Of a stretch of DNA of 54,173 nt, positions 49,385 through 54,173 are shown in pieces (within the stretch, counting starts at the first letter, position 1; each line of letters opens with the position of its first letter). Position numbers and translations under genes: made by a program. Origin of the DNA: Phycisphaerae bacterium (GTDB lineage Bacteria; Planctomycetota; Phycisphaerae; UBA1845; Fen-1342); the NCBI GenBank assembly GCA_028279405.1, contig JANQNU010000066.1:1-54173 (forward strand), written 5' to 3'. A model generated the notes under the pieces. The model did no database searches. It had not been told where the DNA came from and worked only from the letters and a program-made list of their open reading frames with translations.

Positions 49385-52300
49385 ATGACGCGATGTTGTA
49401 GCGGAATCGTTGCCGCGCTGTGTTTGTGTTGGGGCACAGCGGCACTTGCGGGGGATCCACTGATCGGACAAAGCGGGGGAAAGAACGCAACCGAAACCAA
49501 GTCCGAAACCGTTGGCGGGACCGACACGCTGAGTACGGCGCCGCGCGGCGCATGCTGCGTCAACGGCATCATCGGACGCTTCTGCCTCGAGTTGACCCGC
49601 GAGCAGGGCTCGTTCGCGAACGGCGGCGTCTACTTCGGTGACGGTACCCGCTGCGAAGACATCGATTGCGACGCCGGGCCGCCGCGGGTGGGTGCTTGCT
49701 GCCTGCTCTCGCCCATCGGCGTACGCTGCCTGGAGCTTCCCCGGCGCGAGTGCGAGATGCGCGGCGGAACCTACCAGGGCAACGGGACCTCCTGCAACGA
49801 CGTCGACTGCGCCGGTCCGACGCGCGGCGCCTGCTGCATCACCGTGCCGTTCGGTACGTTCTGCATCGAGGTGTCCGCGGAGAAGTGCGCCCAGGTCAAC
49901 GGCGAATATCAAGGCGACAACACCCGTTGTGACGGCATGGACTGCCCCAACACCGAGATGGGCGCCTGCTGCATCAATGGCAACGTCGGCGTGTTCTGCG
50001 CAAAGTTGACGCAGGCGCAGTGCGACATGCGCGGCGGTACCTACCAAGGTGACGGCACGACCTGCACCAGCACGATCTGCCCGCCGAACAATATCGGTGC
50101 CTGCTGCTTTGACGGCCCGGGCCCGCTCCGCTGCATGGACCTTCCGTCCGGAGACTGCGAGAGCCTTGGCGGCGCCTATCAGGGTGACGGCACCCGCTGC
50201 GTTACCGACGGCTGCCCGAACCTCCCCACCGGCGCCTGCTGCACGCGGATCCCGGGCGCAGCCGGTTGCGTCGAGACGACGCGCGGCGGATGCATGCAAC
50301 TCGCCGGCACCTACCAAGGTGACGGGACCACCTGCGACAACGTCATCTGCGCAGACCTGGTCGGCGCCTGCTGCATCTTCGGCGCCGGCGTCAACTGCGT
50401 CGAAACGACGCGCGCCCAGTGCGAGTTGCAAGGTGGGGCCTTCCAGGGACCGGGCACCAACTGCGACAACAACCCCTGCATCATCAACCTCATCGGCGCC
50501 TGCTGCCTGGATGAGAACGGTGCCCGCGTCTGCCAGGAACTGCCGCGACAGTTGTGCCAAACGCTCGGCGGTGTCTTCCAGGGGCTCGGGACGGTGTGTG
50601 CCGACATCGATTGCGACGGCGCGCCGATGGGCGCCTGCTGCGTCGATGGATTCGCCGGTCGCATGTGCGTCCGTTTGACGCGTGAACAGTGCGAGTCTTC
50701 GCCGGGTGGAACGTACTTCGGCGACGATACGACCTGCGACAACGTCATCTGTGAAATCCTGCCCGTCGGCGCCTGCTGCCGCTTCCAGGGCGGACAGGTC
50801 GTCTGCATCGAGACCACGCGGCTCGGCTGCAAGCGATTCTTCGGCGACTACCAAGGCGACGGCACCACTTGCGCCGACACGCCTTGCGCAGGACCGTTCG
50901 GCGCGTGCTGCCTCAACGGTAACGGAATCCCCAACTGCATCGAGACCAGCCAACTCGAATGCGAGATGCAAGGCGGTACGTTCCGCGGGCCGGACACCAG
51001 TTGCCTCAATACGCCCTGCCCCGTCCTCCTCGTCGGCGCGTGCTGCCTCGATGAGAACGGCACGCGGGTCTGCCAGGAAATCCCGCGCCAGATCTGCCAG
51101 ACGCTCGGCGGTGTCTTTCAGGGTCTTGGAACGGTCTGTGCCGACGTCGACTGCGACGGAGCACCCGAGGGCGCCTGCTGCCTCGACGGCATCGCCGGCC
51201 GTACCTGTGTCCGACTCACACGCGAAGCGTGCGAATCCGCACCCGGCGGCATCTACCTGGGTGACGATTCGACCTGCGACAATGTGATCTGCGAGATCCA
51301 GCCCATCGGGGCCTGTTGCCGCGCCCAGGGTGGAGGCGTGATCTGTATCGAGACCACGCGACGCAACTGCGTACTCTTCCTCGGCAGCTATCAGGGTGAC
51401 GGAACCACCTGCCAGGACGTCGATTGCGGCGGCGGCCCCGAAGTCGGCGCGTGCTGCACCAACTTGCCGGGCAATCCGATCGGCTGCCTCGAACTCACCG
51501 CCGAGGACTGCATGCAGGCTGGCGGCGTCTTCCAAGGTGCCGGCACCACTTGTCCCAACGATGCCTGCAGCGGCGGACCTGCTGGCGCCTGCTGCCTGAA
51601 CTTCCCCTCGCTACTCCCGTGCCTGAACGTCACCGAGGTCGCCTGCAACCAGTTGGGCGGCACCTACCAAGGCGACGGCACGAGCTGCGCGAACGTCGAT
51701 TGCGGACCTGCACCGACCGGTGCCTGCTGCCGCGTGCAAGGCCCAGGCGTCATCTGCGTCGAGACGACCCGTCGCGACTGCGAACTCTTCCTCGGCAGCT
51801 ACCAAGGCGACGGTACCACGTGTGCTGACGTCGAGTGCGGACAACCGCCGACCGGCGCGTGCTGCACCAACCAGCCGGGCATCCCCATCGGTTGCCTCGA
51901 ACTGACCAAGGAGCAGTGTCTGCAAAGCGGCGGCCTCTATCAAGGCGACGGAACGACCTGTCCCAACGACGCCTGCAACGGTGGCCCCGCCGGCGCCTGC
52001 TGCATCAGCAACGGCGGCCTGCTGCCGTGCGTCAACGTCACCGAGGCCGCCTGCGATCAATTGGGCGGTACCTATCAGGGTGACGGCACCAGCTGTGCCA
52101 ACGTCATCTGCCCCGGCGGCCCGATCGGTGCCTGCTGCCGCGTTCAGGGCGCTGTCGTGATTTGCGTCGAGACGACTCGCCTCGACTGCGCACGGTTCCT
52201 GGGCACCTACCAGGGTGACGGCACGACCTGCGCCGACGTCGAGTGCGGGCAACCACAGACCGGCGCCTGCTGCCTCGACGGCATCGCCGGCCGTACGTGC

Positions 52301-54173
52301 GTCGTGCTCTCCCAAGCGGAGTGCGAGGCCGCTCCCGGCGGCGTCTACGTCGGTGACGGCACCTCGTGCGAAAACGTCGATTGCGAACTGCCGGTCGGCG
52401 CCTGCTGCCGATTTTCACCAGGCGGCGCCGGCTGCTTCGAAGCCACCGAACTGCGATGCCAGCTCTTCGGCGGCAACTACCAAGGTGACGGCACACTGTG
52501 TGCCGACGTCGAGTGCGCCGGCCCCACCACCGGCGCCTGCTGCGTCAATGCCCCCGGCGGCCTGCAAGGATGCCTGGTGACGACCGCCGAGCGGTGCGAA
52601 CAACTCGGCGGCGACTACCAAGGCGACGATACCGCCTGCGCCGACGTCAACTGCGACGGCGGACCCGTGCGCGGCGCCTGCTGCATCCTGGCGGTTCCGA
52701 TCGCTCTCTGTATGGAAACCACCCAAGAAGCCTGCGAGGCCAACGGCGGAGACTACCAAGGCGACAACACCACCTGTAATAACACCACCTGCGGCCCGCC
52801 CACCGGCGCCTGCTGCATCAACATCCCCGGAATGCAACGCTGCGTGATCGCCACACTGCCGCTCTGCGACCAGCTCGGCGGCGACTACCAAGGCGATGAC
52901 ACGGTCTGCGCCGATGTCAACTGCGACGGCGGTCCCGCGACCGGCGCCTGCTGCCTCTTCCCCCCAGGCGGCGCAACCTGCGTCGAGCTGACCGAAGAGC
53001 AATGCAACATGCGGAACGGGCTCTACCAAGGTGACGGAACCAACTGCGCCGTCAACGGCTGCGTCATCAACCTCGTCGGTGCCTGCTGCACGAACGTACC
53101 GGGCAACCCGAACGGTTGTATCGAAGTACCGGCCCCCGTCTGCGACCAGCTCGGCGGCGATTTCCAAGGCGTGGGCACCTTCTGCGCCGATGTCAACTGC
53201 AACAACGTGCCGCGCGGTGCCTGCTGCCTGAGCGGGTTCCCCGGCCCCTTCTGCGTCGAGACCACGCAGACCCGCTGCGAAGCCGACGGCGGAACGTACC
53301 AAGGCGACGGCACCACCTGTGCCAACGTGAATTGCGACGGCGGCCCGGATGTCGGCGCCTGCTGCATTACCGGCGACGCCGCCAACGGCGGGATCGTCCG
53401 ACCCTGCATCGAGGTCCCGCGTACCATCTGCGACAACCTCGGTGGCACCTTCCAAGGCGTCGGCACGGCCTGCACCGACGTCAACTGCAACCCGATGCCC
53501 CGCGGCGCCTGCTGCCTCGACGGCTTCCCCGGACCATTCTGCGCCGAGACCACGCAACAACAGTGCGAAGCCGACGGCGGAACCTACCAGGGCGACGGCA
53601 CGACGTGCGCCAATGTCAACTGCACCATTCAACCATTGCTCGGTGCCTGCTGCCTCGGCGGCGATCCCGGCAACGGCGGCATCGTGCAGCCCTGCCTCGA
53701 AGTCCCGCTCGGCGTGTGCGCGACGCTCGGCGGTGACTTCCAGGGCGTCGGCACCACCTGCGCTGACGTCAACTGCGCCGGCCCCGCGACCGGCGCCTGC
53801 TGCGTCGACGGTGTCGCCGGCCGCTTCTGCGTCCAGCTCACGCGCGAAGCCTGCGACGCCGCTACCGGCGGCGTCTACTTCGGCGACGGGTCCTCGTGCA
53901 ATAACGTACAGTGCGAAATCGAGCCGACCGGTGCCTGCTGCCGCTTCGGTCCCGGCCCAGTCCTCTGTACCGAAACCACCCGCACCGAGTGCGCCATGAT
54001 CGGTGGAACCTTCCAGGGGAACGGCACGACCTGCGCCGATAACGGCTGCGTCATCACGCTCGTCGGTGCCTGCTGCATCGATAACCCCGGTGCCGTGCGG
54101 AAGTGCGTCGAAGCGCCGCGCGAACTGTGCCGGCTGCTGGGTGGCGTGTTCCAAGGACTGAACACGTTATGCG
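49385..54173 (+). CDS. Giant exported GACC-repeat protein, cysteine-rich (open at the window end)
   Basis: The frame runs 1,596 codons to the window edge without a stop. It begins with a signal peptide (GIVAALCLCWGTAALAG), preceded by GGAGGAAG. After a short Thr/Glu/Lys linker come 34 visible units of about 46 residues, the last cut by the edge. Each has GACC, a third Cys 8-16 residues on (often CxEx), a fourth Cys before a GG, a YQGDGTxC core and a final Cys: six cysteines per unit, about 200 in the visible part. Typical core pieces are GGTYQGDGTTC and CVETTR. This points to a disulfide-stabilised extracellular repeat fibre. I recall similar GACC repeats only in uncharacterised planctomycete proteins. 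Groups of units are duplicated (see findings). The C-terminus, which could carry a sorting signal, is not visible. Function is unknown; adhesion or envelope structure is inferred. Confidence 0.88.
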   Translation, partial: MTRCCSGIVAALCLCWGTAALAGDPLIGQSGGKNATETKSETVGGTDTLSTAPRGACCVNGIIGRFCLELTREQGSFANGGVYFGDGTRCEDIDCDAGPPRVGACCLLSPIGVRCLELPRRECEMRGGTYQGNGTSCNDVDCAGPTRGACCITVPFGTFCIEVSAEKCAQVNGEYQGDNTRCDGMDCPNTEMGACCINGNVGVFCAKLTQAQCDMRGGTYQGDGTTCTSTICPPNNIGACCFDGPGPLRCMDLPSGDCESLGGAYQGDGTRCVTDGCPNLPTGACCTRIPGAAGCVETTRGGCMQLAGTYQGDGTTCDNVICADLVGACCIFGAGVNCVETTRAQCELQGGAFQGPGTNCDNNPCIINLIGACCLDENGARVCQELPRQLCQTLGGVFQGLGTVCADIDCDGAPMGACCVDGFAGRMCVRLTREQCESSPGGTYFGDDTTCDNVICEILPVGACCRFQGGQVVCIETTRLGCKRFFGDYQGDGTTCADTPCAGPFGACCLNGNGIPNCIETSQLECEMQGGTFRGPDTSCLNTPCPVLLVGACCLDENGTRVCQEIPRQICQTLGGVFQGLGTVCADVDCDGAPEGACCLDGIAGRTCVRLTREACESAPGGIYLGDDSTCDNVICEIQPIGACCRAQGGGVICIETTRRNCVLFLGSYQGDGTTCQDVDCGGGPEVGACCTNLPGNPIGCLELTAEDCMQAGGVFQGAGTTCPNDACSGGPAGACCLNFPSLLPCLNVTEVACNQLGGTYQGDGTSCANVDCGPAPTGACCRVQGPGVICVETTRRDCELFLGSYQGDGTTCADVECGQPPTGACCTNQPGIPIGCLELTKEQCLQSGGLYQGDGTTCPNDACNGGPAGACCISNGGLLPCVNVTEAACDQLGGTYQGDGTSCANVICPGGPIGACCRVQGAVVICVETTRLDCARFLGTYQGDGTTCADVECGQPQTGACCLDGIAGRTCVVLSQAECEAAPGGVYVGDGTSCENVDCELPVGACCRFSPGGAGCFEATELRCQLFGGNYQGDGTLCADVECAGPTTGACCVNAPGGLQGCLVTTAERCEQLGGDYQGDDTACADVNCDGGPVRGACCILAVPIALCMETTQEACEANGGDYQGDNTTCNNTTCGPPTGACCINIPGMQRCVIATLPLCDQLGGDYQGDDTVCADVNCDGGPATGACCLFPPGGATCVELTEEQCNMRNGLYQGDGTNCAVNGCVINLVGACCTNVPGNPNGCIEVPAPVCDQLGGDFQGVGTFCADVNCNNVPRGACCLSGFPGPFCVETTQTRCEADGGTYQGDGTTCANVNCDGGPDVGACCITGDAANGGIVRPCIEVPRTICDNLGGTFQGVGTACTDVNCNPMPRGACCLDGFPGPFCAETTQQQCEADGGTYQGDGTTCANVNCTIQPLLGACCLGGDPGNGGIVQPCLEVPLGVCATLGGDFQGVGTTCADVNCAGPATGACCVDGVAGRFCVQLTREACDAATGGVYFGDGSSCNNVQCEIEPTGACCRFGPGPVLCTETTRTECAMIGGTFQGNGTTCADNGCVITLVGACCIDNPGAVRKCVEAPRELCRLLGGVFQGLNTLC
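49548..54173 (+). repeat. Degenerate tandem DNA repeat, about 137-bp period, encoding the GACC units
   Basis: The spacing between successive GGCGCCTGCTGC-type blocks averages about 137 bp over 33 intervals. The most constant DNA parts are the GACC block and TACCAAGGTGACGGCAC. The period is always a multiple of three, so coding frame is kept. The same composition keeps long antisense frames open, which are not genes. Confidence 0.85.

Noticed and set aside
49157-51535. 792-codon minus-strand open frame antisense to the GACC repeats
   Set aside because: Its translation is an Ala/Gly/Asp-rich periodic sequence that mirrors the 137-bp repeat, and it runs through the promoter region of the plus-strand gene. 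The plus frame has a signal peptide, ribosome-binding site and conserved cysteine pattern.
52415-54154. 579-codon minus-strand open frame antisense to the GACC repeats
   Set aside because: Same cause: repeat composition keeps the antisense frame open; no start signals or recognisable domain.
49548-54173. Tandem repeat considered as a CRISPR array
   Set aside because: The period is about 137 bp, the repeats are degenerate, the frame is kept throughout and the units encode a conserved cysteine pattern.

Overview
The window looks like a chromosomal segment of a Planctomycetota bacterium, probably Phycisphaerae-like. This rests on family content, not on a marker gene: high GC, TIGR02999-type ECF sigma factors paired with Ser/Thr kinases carrying TPR tails, a DUF1559-style pseudopilin, type I dockerin-like repeats on secreted proteins, an exosortase, a Gly-Ala-Cys-Cys repeat giant protein, and many short palindromic intergenic repeats. 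I saw no rRNA, tRNA, CRISPR array, insertion sequence or phage block.

Layout. 1-7192: sugar-acquisition locus. On the minus strand lie a GH127 beta-L-arabinofuranosidase, a YtfQ-like furanose-binding lipoprotein and a YtfR-like ATPase cut by the window edge. Divergently on the plus strand lies a CUT1-type binding lipoprotein with two permeases. 7193-9951: a thioredoxin-fold protein, an exosortase with a membrane partner, and ArfB, flanked by palindromic repeats. 9952-15206: a minus-strand operon with a PilM-PilN fusion followed by two membrane-anchored proteins that could be PilO/PilP analogues. 15207-15890: a cluster of hairpin repeats. 15891-21608: SpoIID-domain protein, pseudopilin-like protein with a clear terminator, a eukaryotic-type glycogen branching enzyme coupled to a DUF1579 protein, and a small dockerin-bearing secreted protein.

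21724-38531 is the most striking part. Three ECF sigma factor/Ser-Thr kinase pairs each sit head-to-head with a secreted surface-type protein: a tail-fibre-like protein with an S74 self-cleaving domain, an FG-GAP/ASPIC/dockerin protein, and a second tail-fibre-like protein. The middle kinase carries an anti-sigma-like zinc motif at its N-terminus and precedes, rather than follows, its sigma gene. A plausible reading is three parallel signalling modules that each control a divergent surface protein.

38538-49051: Kbl, a tandem array of three paralogous membrane zinc-ribbon proteins, an alpha/beta hydrolase, two unknown proteins, another zinc-ribbon membrane protein and a YihY/BrkB-family membrane protein. 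49385 to the end: an exported repeat protein still open at the window edge, with 34 visible GACC units of about 46 residues, each with six cysteines. It has no frame-breaking change over about 1,596 codons and contains clear multi-unit internal duplications.
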